From DATARH01 sp963746885 (GTDB lineage Bacteria; Pseudomonadota; Alphaproteobacteria; ATCC43930; CGMCC-115725): DNA of 64,000 nt. A program made the position numbers and the translations under genes. Numbering within the stretch: the first letter of the stretch is position 1; every line of letters starts with the position of its first letter. The stretch covers positions 1-64,000 of the forward strand of contig CAVVDM010000020.1 in assembly GCA_963746885.1 (NCBI GenBank). Direction: 5' to 3'. This document shows positions 37,864 through 46,725 of the stretch, in pieces. Below the pieces are notes generated by a model, which saw only the letters and a program-made list of their open reading frames with translations, was not told the DNA's origin and searched no databases.

Positions 37864-38304
37864 ATGGCTGTCGCCTGGTGGGCCTGGATCGTCCTGGCCG
37901 GGCTGCTCGCACTGGCGGAGATGCACGTCCCGGGCAGCTACCTGATCTGGGTTGCCCTCGGCGCGGCGCTGACGAGTCTCGTCCACGCTGTGTTCGGCGC
38001 CTCGCTCGAAGGTCAGCTGGCGACCTTCGCGCTCGCCTCAGGGCTTAGCTGCATCGTTGGGTATTTCGTCTATCGCCAGGTTCGCCAGCGGCAGCAGCGG
38101 CGGGAAAGCCCGCTCAACGAGCGCGACCTGGCGATGCTCGGCGCGCGCGGCTTTGTCTGCGAGGCCCTTCACAACGGGCGCGGCAAGGTGCGGGTGGGCG
38201 ACAGCGTCTGGCTTGCCGGCGGACCCGATCTCGCCGACGGCACGCCGGTGGTCGTCAGCGCGGTTCACGGCACGCGGCTGATCGTCGAGCCCGTCACGTC
38301 CTGA
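37864..38304 (+). CDS. NfeD family membrane protein
   Basis: A 146-residue short NfeD (type 1b). Three hydrophobic helices (WWAWIVLAGLLALAEM, YLIWVALGAALTSLVHAVF, FALASGLSCIVGYFVY) are followed by a C-terminal OB-fold (RDLAMLGARGFVCEALHNGRGKVRVGDSVWLAGG). NfeD proteins work with the neighbouring SPFH protein in membrane microdomains. It is encoded 26 bp after qmcA and is convergent with the TIGR02302 gene. Confidence 0.9.
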   Translation: MAVAWWAWIVLAGLLALAEMHVPGSYLIWVALGAALTSLVHAVFGASLEGQLATFALASGLSCIVGYFVYRQVRQRQQRRESPLNERDLAMLGARGFVCEALHNGRGKVRVGDSVWLAGGPDLADGTPVVVSAVHGTRLIVEPVTS

Positions 38305-38326
38305 CCCGGTGCCTGCCGGCCCCGCG

Positions 38327-40864
38327 TCAGAAGCGCTTCAGCAGGCGGTCGATGTAATCGAGCTCGATCTCCGGCCGGTCGCGCTGGCCGGCGCGGCGGC
38401 GCAGCTCGTCAAGGATCTGCCGCGATTTTTGCAGAATGTTGTCGTCCGGGATCCTAACGTCGCTCTGATCGTACGTGCCGTTGCTCGGCAGCAGCCGGCC
38501 CAGCGGGTCGCGCTCGCCCTGGTCGCGACTGCTGCGATCGGTGGCGCCGAACTCGTCATTGGGCGCGCCCCCCTTGCCCATCTGCCGCTGCAATTGCCGG
38601 GAAAAATCGTGCGCCGCCTGCTGCAGCTGGTCGAGTGCCTCGGTTTGCGGCCCGATCGCCGCGCCCGGCTGGCCCTGCTGCAACGCCCCGGCGGCGTCGT
38701 TCATTGCCCGCTCGGCCCGGCCGAACGGCTCCGGAATATCGCCCGTCCCCTCGCCGAGCCGGCGCATCATATCGCCCAGCTGGTGGCGCAACGCCTCCTG
38801 CTGCCCGGCCTCATCGGCCGAGCCGCCGGGCTCGCCGTCATCCGCCTGCTCCCCCGGCTGCCGACCGGGCTGGCCGGCGCGGTCCTGCTCGCCCGGCTGA
38901 CCCGGCTGGCCCTGGCGCCGCTGGGCTCGGAAGCTGCGATCGAGCAGTTGTTGCTGCTGCTGCATCAATTTCTGTAGGCCGCGCATCATCTGCTGCGCCT
39001 CGCTGGCGCCGCGCTGCTGCATCTGGCTGGGGCGCGCCGTGCGCAGGTTTTCCAGCATGTTCTGCAACTGCGACAGCATCTCGCGGGCCTGTTCGCGGTC
39101 GCCGCTGCGCGCCAGCTCGCGGGCGCGATCGAGCATGCGCTCGAGGTCGCGGCTGGTGAGCACCTTGGATGGGTCGACCGGGCTGGTCGCCCGGTTCGGA
39201 TGGCGCTGCATGTCCTGCGCCAGCGCCTGCATGTAACGATCCATCGCCTCGCGCAGCTGCTGCATCAGCTGCTCGATCTCGGCATCGGGAGCGCCCTTGG
39301 CGAGCGCGTCCTGCAGCTTCTGCTGGAGGTGGCGCAGGTCGCGCTCGGCCAGCGACATGTTGCCGTCCTCGATGCGCAGCGCGGTGTCCCACAGCAGCTG
39401 CTCGACCGCGCCGATCATCGCGCTGCCCTTCTCGTGCCGCAGCCGCTGCTGGGCGAACCGCAACGCCAGATAGACCACGGCGTCGTCACGGTAGAGGGCA
39501 GGGCGCTTGTTGAGGTCGCCGAGGATCTCGGCCACCGGCTCGGCGGAGGAGGCGTCCTTTGCCAGCTCCTTGCGCTGGTCGATGATCGCGCGCGCCACCG
39601 GGTTGTGGAACACGCGTTCGGGCAGCACCATGCGAACCGGGTCGCTCTCGCCGGTCTGGCCCAGCGCATCGGTCGCGACCAGCCGGATCTCGACTGGCAG
39701 GCCGGCCCAGGGATGCGGCGATAGATCGTGATAGCTGGTCGCGTCGGCTTTTTTGAGATGCAGCCCCGGCAGCGGCAGTTCGAGCTCGATCGGCGCTTCG
39801 GGCGACGCCTTCGCGGTCGCCCTGGGCTTGCTGCCCTGGCGGCGGATCACCGCCTTCACCGCCTCGACGCCGTAATCGTCGCTCGCCGCGTAATCGAGGC
39901 GCAGAGCGGCGCGCGGCGTTCCCGAAGGTGGCCGTGCGAACGCGATCGCCGGCGGGTGGTCCGGCACGATCGTAATCGGCCAGCGCCCGAGCACGCTGCC
40001 GCCCTGCAACAGCGCCAGCAGCGTGCCGCTGCTCAGCTTCGTCTCGAAGCGGAAATTGGCCTTGTCGACCGCCGTGAAATCGCGCGGCTTGCCGTCGACC
40101 GCGAGACGCGGCAGGCCGTCGCCGCCATGCACCTGGGCCAGCAGCGCGCTGCCGCTTGGCACCGCAATCGTCGCAGTGTCGCCGGCCCGCAGGAATTGCG
40201 GCGGCAACCCGGTATAGTCGGGCGGCGTCAGCCACATGTCGAAGCTCGCCGCGACCGCAGCCGGCCCGCCGCCGAACGCTGGCGTGAGCGCGCGCACCAG
40301 CCGGTCGCGCCAGTCACCCCCGGCATCGATCGCGCCGAGCAGCAGCAGGATCGTCAAGACCGAGCGCATCCCCCACGGGTCGCGGCGCGCCAGGCTCGCG
40401 GCCGGCCAGCCGACGCGCAGCCGGCGCGCCAGCGCCATCATGCGACGCCGATGCGCCTCCCACAACGCGGCGGCCGGGGCGTCGAGCGAACTGCTCGGGC
40501 GGTCGGCGAGGGCTTGCAGCGGCCGGTGCGACATGCCGCTCGCCTGTTCGATGCGGCGCCGCGCCGCATCGCGGTCGGGCCACGCGCCCGAGGCGGCTGC
40601 GCGCGCGCCCCACGCCGCCGCCCCGGCGAAGGCCACGGCAAAAGCGGCGAGCATGCCGGCATGCGCCTCGCCCGGCAATGCCGGCAACAGGTCGAACAGC
40701 GCCGCGATGCCAAAGACGCCGAGGACGCACAGCGCCGGCCAGGCTGCCGGCCAGATCCGTTCCCACACCAGCGCGGCGCGGGCCAGCCGCAGGCGCGCCC
40801 CGAGACCCTGCGCCTCTTGCGGCGATCGGGTTCGCGACGAGCGGGACGCGTGCAGCAGGCTCAT
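38327..40864 (-). CDS. TIGR02302 family protein (DUF4175), large envelope protein
   Basis: An 845-residue alphaproteobacterial family protein of unknown function. Two membrane helices lie at the N-terminus (WPALCVLGVFGIAALFDLL and LAAFAVAFAGAAAWGARAA) and a third near residue 170 (SVLTILLLLGAI). A beta-rich middle (FDMWLTPPDYTGLPPQFLRAGDT, then ALRLDYAASDDYGVEAVKAVI) is followed by a long Gln/Arg/Glu-rich helical C-terminus with MQQQQQLL and GQPGQPGEQ low-complexity runs. Its ATG overlaps the lysA stop (ATGA), so it is the last gene of the argH-lptM-lysA operon. No catalytic motif was recognised. Confidence 0.9.
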   Translation of the reverse strand: MSLLHASRSSRTRSPQEAQGLGARLRLARAALVWERIWPAAWPALCVLGVFGIAALFDLLPALPGEAHAGMLAAFAVAFAGAAAWGARAAASGAWPDRDAARRRIEQASGMSHRPLQALADRPSSSLDAPAAALWEAHRRRMMALARRLRVGWPAASLARRDPWGMRSVLTILLLLGAIDAGGDWRDRLVRALTPAFGGGPAAVAASFDMWLTPPDYTGLPPQFLRAGDTATIAVPSGSALLAQVHGGDGLPRLAVDGKPRDFTAVDKANFRFETKLSSGTLLALLQGGSVLGRWPITIVPDHPPAIAFARPPSGTPRAALRLDYAASDDYGVEAVKAVIRRQGSKPRATAKASPEAPIELELPLPGLHLKKADATSYHDLSPHPWAGLPVEIRLVATDALGQTGESDPVRMVLPERVFHNPVARAIIDQRKELAKDASSAEPVAEILGDLNKRPALYRDDAVVYLALRFAQQRLRHEKGSAMIGAVEQLLWDTALRIEDGNMSLAERDLRHLQQKLQDALAKGAPDAEIEQLMQQLREAMDRYMQALAQDMQRHPNRATSPVDPSKVLTSRDLERMLDRARELARSGDREQAREMLSQLQNMLENLRTARPSQMQQRGASEAQQMMRGLQKLMQQQQQLLDRSFRAQRRQGQPGQPGEQDRAGQPGRQPGEQADDGEPGGSADEAGQQEALRHQLGDMMRRLGEGTGDIPEPFGRAERAMNDAAGALQQGQPGAAIGPQTEALDQLQQAAHDFSRQLQRQMGKGGAPNDEFGATDRSSRDQGERDPLGRLLPSNGTYDQSDVRIPDDNILQKSRQILDELRRRAGQRDRPEIELDYIDRLLKRF

Positions 40865-42168
40865 GCGGCACCTCGCGATCGTGTCGGTGCGTCGCCGCCG
40901 GCCTCGTCGAGCCACTCGGGCACGGCGTCCGCGCCCAGCATCGCCTCATAGCTCGGCCGCGCCCGGATCACCGCAAAGCGGCCCTCAGACACCAGCACCT
41001 CGGGCACCAGCAGGCGGCTGTTGTAGGTCGAGCTCATCACCGCCCCGTAGGCGCCGGCATTGGTCAGCGCCACGAGGTCGTCCTCGGCGAGCGGCGGCAG
41101 ATCGCGCTCGGTGGCGAAGGTGTCGCCGGTCTCGCATACCGGGCCGACCACATCGGCCGGGCTAAGCACGGCGCCCGGAGCCGGCAGTCGCACCGGCGCG
41201 ATGTCGTGCCACGCGTCATACAGGGCCGGCCGGATCAGGTCGTTCATCGCAGCATCGAGAATGACGAAGCGCCTTAGCGTCCCCTGCTTGACGTAAACCA
41301 CGCGGGCGACCAGCAGCCCGGCCGGACCGCACAATACCCGACCCGGCTCGACGGCAAGGTCGAGCCCGAGCGGCCCGAGGGTCTCGCGCACCAGCGCCGC
41401 GTAGGCGCTCGGCTCCGGCGGGCTTTCGGCATGGTAGCGGATGCCGATGCCGCCGCCGAGGTCGAGCCGGCGCACCGCCAGCCCGCTGTCGCGCAATTCG
41501 AGCACCAGCTCGGCAAGGTGTTGGAACGCCCGGCGGAACGGCGCTAGAGCGACGAGCTGCGAGCCGATATGCACCGCGAGGCCGACCGGTTCGATGCCGG
41601 GCAGGTCGCTCGCCAGCCGGTAGGCTTCGGCGGCTTCGTCGATGTCGATGCCGAACTTGTTTTCCTTCTTGCCGGTGGCGATCTTGGCGTGGGTCAACGC
41701 GTCGACGTCGGGGTTGACGCGGATCGCGACGCGCGCCGTCGCGCCGCGCGCCGCCGCGACTGCGCTCAGGCGCCGCAGCTCGGGCACCAACTCGACGTTG
41801 ATCTGATGGATCCCGGCGGCGAGCGCGGCCTCGATCTCGGCACGGGTCTTGCCGACGCCGGAGAAGACGACACGCTGCGGCGGGATACCGGCCGCCAGGG
41901 CCCGGCGCAATTCGCCTTCCGACACGACATCAGCACCGGCCCCGAGCCCGGTCAACAGGCGCAGCACCGCGAGGTTTGAATTGGCCTTGACCGCGTAGCA
42001 GATCAGCGGGGCGGAAGGCGCAAAGGCCGCAGCGAAGTCGCGGTAGCGTGTGGCGAGCATCCCGGCGGAATAGACGTAAAACGGCGTGCCGACCGAAGCA
42101 GCAATATGCCCGACCGGCACGCCTTCGACGTACAGCTCACCGTCGCGGTACGGAAAAAACTCATTCAC
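40861..42168 (-). CDS. lysA: Diaminopimelate decarboxylase
   Basis: A PLP enzyme that decarboxylates meso-diaminopimelate to L-lysine. With the GTG at 42168 it has 435 residues and starts NEFFPYRDGELYVEGV, as expected. The PLP lysine is K61 in ICYAVKANSN, the glycine loop is RRLDLGGGIGIRY, and the partner-subunit cysteine is in PVCETGDTFA with ALTNAGAYG near the end. The GTG overlaps the lptM stop by 8 bp and the stop overlaps the TIGR02302 start. A longer frame upstream contains lptM and is not used. Confidence 0.95.
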   Translation of the reverse strand: MNEFFPYRDGELYVEGVPVGHIAASVGTPFYVYSAGMLATRYRDFAAAFAPSAPLICYAVKANSNLAVLRLLTGLGAGADVVSEGELRRALAAGIPPQRVVFSGVGKTRAEIEAALAAGIHQINVELVPELRRLSAVAAARGATARVAIRVNPDVDALTHAKIATGKKENKFGIDIDEAAEAYRLASDLPGIEPVGLAVHIGSQLVALAPFRRAFQHLAELVLELRDSGLAVRRLDLGGGIGIRYHAESPPEPSAYAALVRETLGPLGLDLAVEPGRVLCGPAGLLVARVVYVKQGTLRRFVILDAAMNDLIRPALYDAWHDIAPVRLPAPGAVLSPADVVGPVCETGDTFATERDLPPLAEDDLVALTNAGAYGAVMSSTYNSRLLVPEVLVSEGRFAVIRARPSYEAMLGADAVPEWLDEAGGDAPTRSRGAA

Positions 42169-42295
42169 TCGGGTAGGTCCTGGGAAACGTGTTGGGCACG
42201 CCCGGCGGCGGCTGCGGGTCTCCCTTGCGGCCACACCCGGCGAGTGCCCCGGCGACCAGGAACAGCACCAGAATGCAGGCGATTTTGCGGCTCAT
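42161..42295 (-). CDS. lptM: LptM-like small lipoprotein
   Basis: A 44-residue lipoprotein, MSRKIACILVLFLVAGALAGCGRKGDP in outline, with lipobox LAGC (Cys21) and the CGRKGDPQPPP motif typical of the short lipoproteins (LptM, formerly YifL) encoded next to lysA. LptM helps LptD disulfide maturation in enterobacteria; for this organism the role is inferred. Its ATG overlaps the argH stop (ATGA) and its stop overlaps the lysA GTG. Confidence 0.85.
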   Translation of the reverse strand: MSRKIACILVLFLVAGALAGCGRKGDPQPPPGVPNTFPRTYPSE

Positions 42296-43662
42296 GCGAG
42301 AAACCTCCGGCGCGCCGCGGCGGCAGCCTCCCGCACGCGTATGGGCGCGGTGCCGCCGAAGCTGGTGCGGCCGGCAACCGAGCGCTCGATATCGAGCGCC
42401 GCAAACACCGCCGATGTGATCGCCGGCTCGATCGCCTGCAACTCGGTGAGCGGCAATTCGGCGAGGGTGCAGCCGAGGGCCTCGGCGCGCTTGACGATCT
42501 CGCCGGTGATGTGGTGGGCGCGGCGGAACGGCACGCCGAGGACACGCACCAGCCAGTCGGCAAGGTCGGTCGCGGTACTGAAGCCGCGCGCTGCCGCCTG
42601 CCGCAACCGAGCGCGATCGGGCCGCATGTCGCCGACCATGCCGGCGGTCGCCGCCAGGCACAGTTCAAGCGCATCGGCCGCCTCGAACACCGGCAGCTTG
42701 TCCTCCTGCATATCCTTTTGATAGGCGAGCGGCAGCCCTTTCATCACCGTCAACAGTGCAACAAGCGAGCCATTGAGCCGGCCGGTCTTGGCGCGCACCA
42801 GCTCGGCCGCATCGGGGTTGCGCTTCTGCGGCATGATCGAGCTGCCGGTGGTGAAGGCGTCGCTGAGCTTGATAAAGCCGAACCCGTCGCTCGCCCACAA
42901 CACGATCTCCTCGGCAAAGCGCGACAGGTGCGTGCCGGCAAGCGCGGCGGCGGCGAGGAACTCGATCGCGAAGTCGCGGTCCGACACGGCGTCGAGGGAG
43001 TTGGCCGCGGGCCGGTCGAAGCCGAGCGCCACGGCGGTTGCCTCACGGTCGATCGGGAACGGGGTGCCGGCCAGTGCCGCGGCGCCGAGCGGGCACTCGT
43101 TGAGGCGCCGGCGGCAATCGGCGAGCCGGCTGCGATCGCGCCCGAGCATCTCGACATAGGCCAGCAGGTGATGGCCCAGCGTTACCGGCTGGGCGATCTG
43201 CAGATGGGTGAAGCCGGGCATCACCGCGTCGGCATGCGCCTCGGCCTGGTCGATCAGCGCCGCCTGCAATTCCCGCATCGCCACGTCGAGGCGGTCGATC
43301 GCGCCGCGCACCCACAGGCGGAAATCGGTCGCCACCTGGTCGTTGCGCGATCGCGCGGTGTGCAGCCGCCCGGCGACGGGGCCGATCAATTCGGCGAGCC
43401 GCGCCTCGATGTTGAGGTGGATGTCTTCGTTGGCCTCGCTGAACGCGAAGGTACCGGCCGCGATCTCGCTGCGGATTTGCTCTAGACCCCGCGCGATCGC
43501 GGCGCCATCTTCGGGCGCCAGAATGTTTTGCGCGACGAGCATCGCGCAATGCGCCAGGGAGCCGGCGATGTCTTCGGCCCACAGGCGCTTGTCGAAATCG
43601 ATCGAGGCATTGATGCGGCGCATGATCGCGGCCGGGCCGGCGGCAAAGCGGCCCCCCCACAT
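42292..43662 (-). CDS. argH: Argininosuccinate lyase
   Basis: Cleaves argininosuccinate to arginine and fumarate. The protein from the ATG at 43662 has 456 residues and starts MWGGRFAAGPAAIMRRINASIDFDKRLW. The fumarase/aspartase signature GSSIMPQKRNPD is intact, as are HTARSRNDQVATDFRLW and HLQIAQPVTLGHHLLAY. A GTG about 57 bp upstream would add a proline-rich stretch and is less likely. It heads the argH-lptM-lysA-TIGR02302 operon and diverges from the TlpA-like gene with overlapping 5' ends. Confidence 0.96.
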   Translation of the reverse strand: MWGGRFAAGPAAIMRRINASIDFDKRLWAEDIAGSLAHCAMLVAQNILAPEDGAAIARGLEQIRSEIAAGTFAFSEANEDIHLNIEARLAELIGPVAGRLHTARSRNDQVATDFRLWVRGAIDRLDVAMRELQAALIDQAEAHADAVMPGFTHLQIAQPVTLGHHLLAYVEMLGRDRSRLADCRRRLNECPLGAAALAGTPFPIDREATAVALGFDRPAANSLDAVSDRDFAIEFLAAAALAGTHLSRFAEEIVLWASDGFGFIKLSDAFTTGSSIMPQKRNPDAAELVRAKTGRLNGSLVALLTVMKGLPLAYQKDMQEDKLPVFEAADALELCLAATAGMVGDMRPDRARLRQAAARGFSTATDLADWLVRVLGVPFRRAHHITGEIVKRAEALGCTLAELPLTELQAIEPAITSAVFAALDIERSVAGRTSFGGTAPIRVREAAAAARRRFLA

Positions 43663-44260
43663 CAGATTGGCCGGGGGATTTGGCGGGGGATTAGCCTCGG
43701 GTTTGGCTTGGTTCGGCACCGTTGCGCTCGTCCTCCTGCTCGCGCTGTCGGCCGCCTCCGCCGACGAGGATGGGATCAAGATCGGCGAGTTTATCCCGGT
43801 CACGCCGCCGCAGCCAGCGCCGGAGGTCGCCTTCACCGATGCCGCCGGCAAGCCGGCCAATCTCGGCGACTTTATCGGCAAGCCGGCCGTCGTCAATCTG
43901 TGGGCGACGTGGTGCCAGCCCTGCTTGCGCGAGATGCCGTCGCTCGACCGGCTGCAGGCCGATCTCGCCGGCCGGCTTACCGTCGCGGCGGTCTCGGAGG
44001 ACCGCGGCGGCGCCGAGCGCGTCGCACCGTTTATCAAGAAGCTGAAGCTTACTCACCTCAAGGTCTATCTCGACCCCAAAACCAGCTTCATCCACGCGTT
44101 GAAGGCGCGCGGCCTGCCGACCAGCATCGTGCTCGACGCCAAGGGGCGGATCGTCGGCAAGATCGAAGGCCCCGCCGCCTGGGATTCCGCGAAGATGAAA
44201 GCGGTGCTCGCGCCGCTGCTGCAGCGCGATCAGGACACGCTCAAGAAGGCGGAGCGCTGA
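43622..44260 (+). CDS. TlpA-like thiol:disulfide oxidoreductase (exported)
   Basis: A thioredoxin-fold protein with active site WATWCQPC (C-x-x-C) in VVNLWATWCQPCLREMPSLDRLQ. An N-terminal hydrophobic segment AWFGTVALVLLLALSAASA acts as signal peptide or anchor, so it works in the periplasm, probably in cytochrome c maturation or thiol reduction. The start is uncertain: ATG at 43622 (212 residues, basic n-region) overlaps argH by about 40 bp; TTG at 43703 would avoid overlap but leave no basic residues before the helix. The cis-Pro loop is RGLPTSIVLDAKGRIVG. Confidence 0.88.
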   Translation: MIAAGPAAKRPPHIRLAGGFGGGLASGLAWFGTVALVLLLALSAASADEDGIKIGEFIPVTPPQPAPEVAFTDAAGKPANLGDFIGKPAVVNLWATWCQPCLREMPSLDRLQADLAGRLTVAAVSEDRGGAERVAPFIKKLKLTHLKVYLDPKTSFIHALKARGLPTSIVLDAKGRIVGKIEGPAAWDSAKMKAVLAPLLQRDQDTLKKAER

Positions 44261-44939
44261 GGACCTCGCGCAAGAAGCGGCCGCCGCGCGCCAGCCCCTC
44301 CGGGTCGATCGAATGCTCGATGCCGACGCAGCTCAGCGTTTCGACCGGAACCTCGGCCCGCTTGAGCGCCGCCTCGGCCTGGGCCATCGATTCGAACGGC
44401 ACCACCGGGTCGGCGGTGCCGTGCACCAGCAGCACCGGCGGGCGCGAGCGCAATTCGCTCGGCAGCAGGTCGGCCGCGATCAGCCGGCCGGAATAGCCGA
44501 GGATGCCGGCCAGCTTGCGCGCGCGGCGCAGGCCGACGAACAGCGACACCATCGTGCCCTGCGAAAAGCCGACCAGCACCGCGTCGCTCTCGGTGAGCCC
44601 GCGCTGCTCCAGCGCGTCGTCGATAAACGCATCGAGCGAGGGGGCGGCGGCGCGCACCCCGGCCAGCAGCGACGACGGGCTGCGGTCCTGCACGCTGAAC
44701 CATTGGTAGCCATAGGGCGCCATGTCGCAGGGAAACGGCGCGTTCGGCGAGACGAATTCCGCCTCCGGCACCAGCCGCCCCCAATATTGCTGCAGCCCGA
44801 TCAGGTCGTTGCCGTCGGCGCCGAGGCCATGCAGCAGGATCACTAGGCGGCGGGGCAAGCCGCCGGCAACCGGCGGGCGGGACGGGCCGGACAGGGCCAT
44901 CAGCATCGGCGCGACTTTCTTTTTGCGAAACGGAAACAT
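44241..44939 (-). CDS. Alpha/beta-hydrolase, carboxylesterase/phospholipase family
   Basis: A 232-residue esterase of the bacterial carboxylesterase II type. The catalytic serine lies in VGFSQGTMVS (G-F-S-Q-G), the acid in LLVHGTADPVVPFE and the histidine in VGIEHSIDPEGL. LVILLHGLGADGNDLIGL forms the oxyanion region. The ATG at 44939 is preferred; the frame is open further up. No signal peptide is seen. It overlaps the convergent TlpA-like gene by 20 bp at the 3' end. The substrate is unknown, likely short acyl esters or lysophospholipids. Confidence 0.9.
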   Translation of the reverse strand: MFPFRKKKVAPMLMALSGPSRPPVAGGLPRRLVILLHGLGADGNDLIGLQQYWGRLVPEAEFVSPNAPFPCDMAPYGYQWFSVQDRSPSSLLAGVRAAAPSLDAFIDDALEQRGLTESDAVLVGFSQGTMVSLFVGLRRARKLAGILGYSGRLIAADLLPSELRSRPPVLLVHGTADPVVPFESMAQAEAALKRAEVPVETLSCVGIEHSIDPEGLARGGRFLREVLSAPPS

Positions 44940-45007
44940 CGACGACAGGGATAGCCGATCCCGGATATTGCTGCCAAGCCCGGGCATGAAAACGACGTAG
45001 AGTCACC

Positions 45008-45862
45008 GTGACCGAAAGCAATCCCAACCCGGTCGTCACCCGGTTTGCGCCGAGCCCGACCGGGTACCTGCACCTTGGCCATGTCCGCTCGGCCCTTGAA
45101 GGCTGGCGCGCGGCGCGCGATGCTGGTGGCCGGTTTCTGCTGCGGCTCGAGGACATCGACCCGACCCGCTGCCGCGACGAATACGCCGCGGCGATTGTCG
45201 AGGATCTGGCCTGGCTCGGCCTCGATTGGGACGGCCCCGTGCGCCGCCAATCGGAGCATCTCGCCGACTACCGCGCCGCGCTGGCGCGCCTTGAGGCCGT
45301 GGGGCTGCTCTATCCGTGCTTCTGCACAAGGCGCGAGATCCAGGCCGAGATCGCGCGCGCCGGCGGGGCGCCGCAAGGCGAATTGGGGGTGCCCTATCCC
45401 GGCATCTGCCGTCGCCTTGCGCCGGCCGAACGTGCCGCCAAGCGGGCAATGGCATCGGACTACGCGCTGCGCCTCAATGTCGCCGCGGCGCTCGCCCGCA
45501 CCGGGCGGCTCACCTGGCTTGAGGATGGTAGCGAGGTCGCGGCCGACCCGGCAGCGCTCGGCGACGTCGTGCTCGCCCGCAAGGAAGTGCCGACCAGCTA
45601 CCATCTCGCGGTTACCGTCGACGACGCGCTGCAGGGCGTGACGCTGGTGACGCGGGGCGCCGATCTGCTTGCCGCGACCCACATTCATCGCCTGCTGCAG
45701 GCATTGCTCGGCCTGCCGACACCGCATTACCGGCACCATGCCCTGTTGACCGACGCGCAAGGCCGTCGCCTCGCCAAGCGCGACCATGCGCTGACCGTCC
45801 GGGCGATGCGGCAGGCCGGGATGACCCCCGCGGAAATATGTGCGGCAGCCGCGACGGGGTGA
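45008..45862 (+). CDS. gluQ: Glutamyl-Q tRNA(Asp) synthetase
   Basis: A 284-residue GluRS-like enzyme lacking the anticodon-binding domain. It glutamylates queuosine at position 34 of tRNA(Asp). The class I motif is APSPTGYLHLGHVRSAL and the KMSKS-like segment is RRLAKRDHA. A zinc-binding cluster CFCTRREIQ precedes the later Cys (GICRRL). The GTG start at 45008 is followed by the normal N-terminus. It is divergent from the esterase, 68 bp away, and converges closely with the Nudix gene. Confidence 0.94.
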   Translation: MTESNPNPVVTRFAPSPTGYLHLGHVRSALEGWRAARDAGGRFLLRLEDIDPTRCRDEYAAAIVEDLAWLGLDWDGPVRRQSEHLADYRAALARLEAVGLLYPCFCTRREIQAEIARAGGAPQGELGVPYPGICRRLAPAERAAKRAMASDYALRLNVAAALARTGRLTWLEDGSEVAADPAALGDVVLARKEVPTSYHLAVTVDDALQGVTLVTRGADLLAATHIHRLLQALLGLPTPHYRHHALLTDAQGRRLAKRDHALTVRAMRQAGMTPAEICAAAATG

Positions 45863-45865
45863 GGG

Positions 45866-46717
45866 TCAATCGAGCGGGCGGTGGAGCCCGCTTGCGACAT
45901 CGAGATATTCCGCGTGCTCGACCCCGATGAGCCCGTGCCGCAGCGCGAAATCGAGGATCACCAGGTTCACATTGAACTTGAAGTCATGCGTGCTACGCAC
46001 CTGTTCGACAACGCTTGCCGCCGGCATCAGCATGAATTCGACGATCTCGCCGTCGCCGCTTTGCGGCACGAAATCGGGCGGCAATTCGAGATCGTAGACA
46101 AACAGCACGTCATCGCGGATGCCGAGCTCGGTCTCCATCCGATAGCTGACCGCGCCAACCGGCACCGCGCGCGCGATCAGCTCGGGCGGGATCTTTGCCT
46201 CCTCCTCGCCCTCCTTGTAGAGGGTGGCGACGATGCCGTGGCCGTTGCCGATACCGCCGGCGACGATGTTGTCGAGCTTGTTGGGCGACACCCGCTTGTC
46301 CGGCGCCCGCCGCCCGACCCACAGCTTCAACTCGCCCCCGACGCGGCAATAGCCGTTGATATGTACCCCGTAGGCGCGCGTCCCGAAAAACGGTACGGCG
46401 CCGCGGTCGAGGCGGAACACCGGCGGGTCGCCCCAGCGCGGCATCACGTCGAAGGTCTCGTTGCGCCATTTCGGCACGTGGTTTTCGACGACGAGCGCCT
46501 CGACCACCGCGTCGACCGCAGCACTGACCTGGTCGGCGTCGCCGGCTGCGATCAGCCGCACCCGGTTCCCCTCTGCGGCAAACACGCGCGGGAAGCGCGC
46601 GAGCGCTGCCGCATTGTCATGCAGCAGCCAGCCAACCCGGTGTGCGCCGGCAACCAAGGGCACGACGCGGGCGCGGTCGTAATTGTTGCAGGCGCGGATA
46701 TGGTCGGTGAAGGACAT
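45866..46717 (-). CDS. DUF4743/Nudix hydrolase (thiamine pyrophosphokinase-associated type)
   Basis: A 283-residue protein with an N-terminal DUF4743 domain (MSFTDHIRACNNYDRARVVPLVAGAHRVGWL) and a C-terminal Nudix fold. The fold carries VHINGYCR, LKLWVGRRAPDKRVSPNKLDNIVAGGIGNGHGI and YKEGEEEAKIPPEL, where the usual GX5E becomes GGIGNGHGIVATLYKEGEEEA, a typical variant for this family. Fungal and plant relatives hydrolyse oxidised thiamine diphosphates; the same damage-repair role is possible here. The ATG at 46717 is 8 bp downstream of the ACT gene stop, so they are co-transcribed. Confidence 0.9.
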   Translation of the reverse strand: MSFTDHIRACNNYDRARVVPLVAGAHRVGWLLHDNAAALARFPRVFAAEGNRVRLIAAGDADQVSAAVDAVVEALVVENHVPKWRNETFDVMPRWGDPPVFRLDRGAVPFFGTRAYGVHINGYCRVGGELKLWVGRRAPDKRVSPNKLDNIVAGGIGNGHGIVATLYKEGEEEAKIPPELIARAVPVGAVSYRMETELGIRDDVLFVYDLELPPDFVPQSGDGEIVEFMLMPAASVVEQVRSTHDFKFNVNLVILDFALRHGLIGVEHAEYLDVASGLHRPLD

Positions 46718-46725
46718 GGCGAGGC

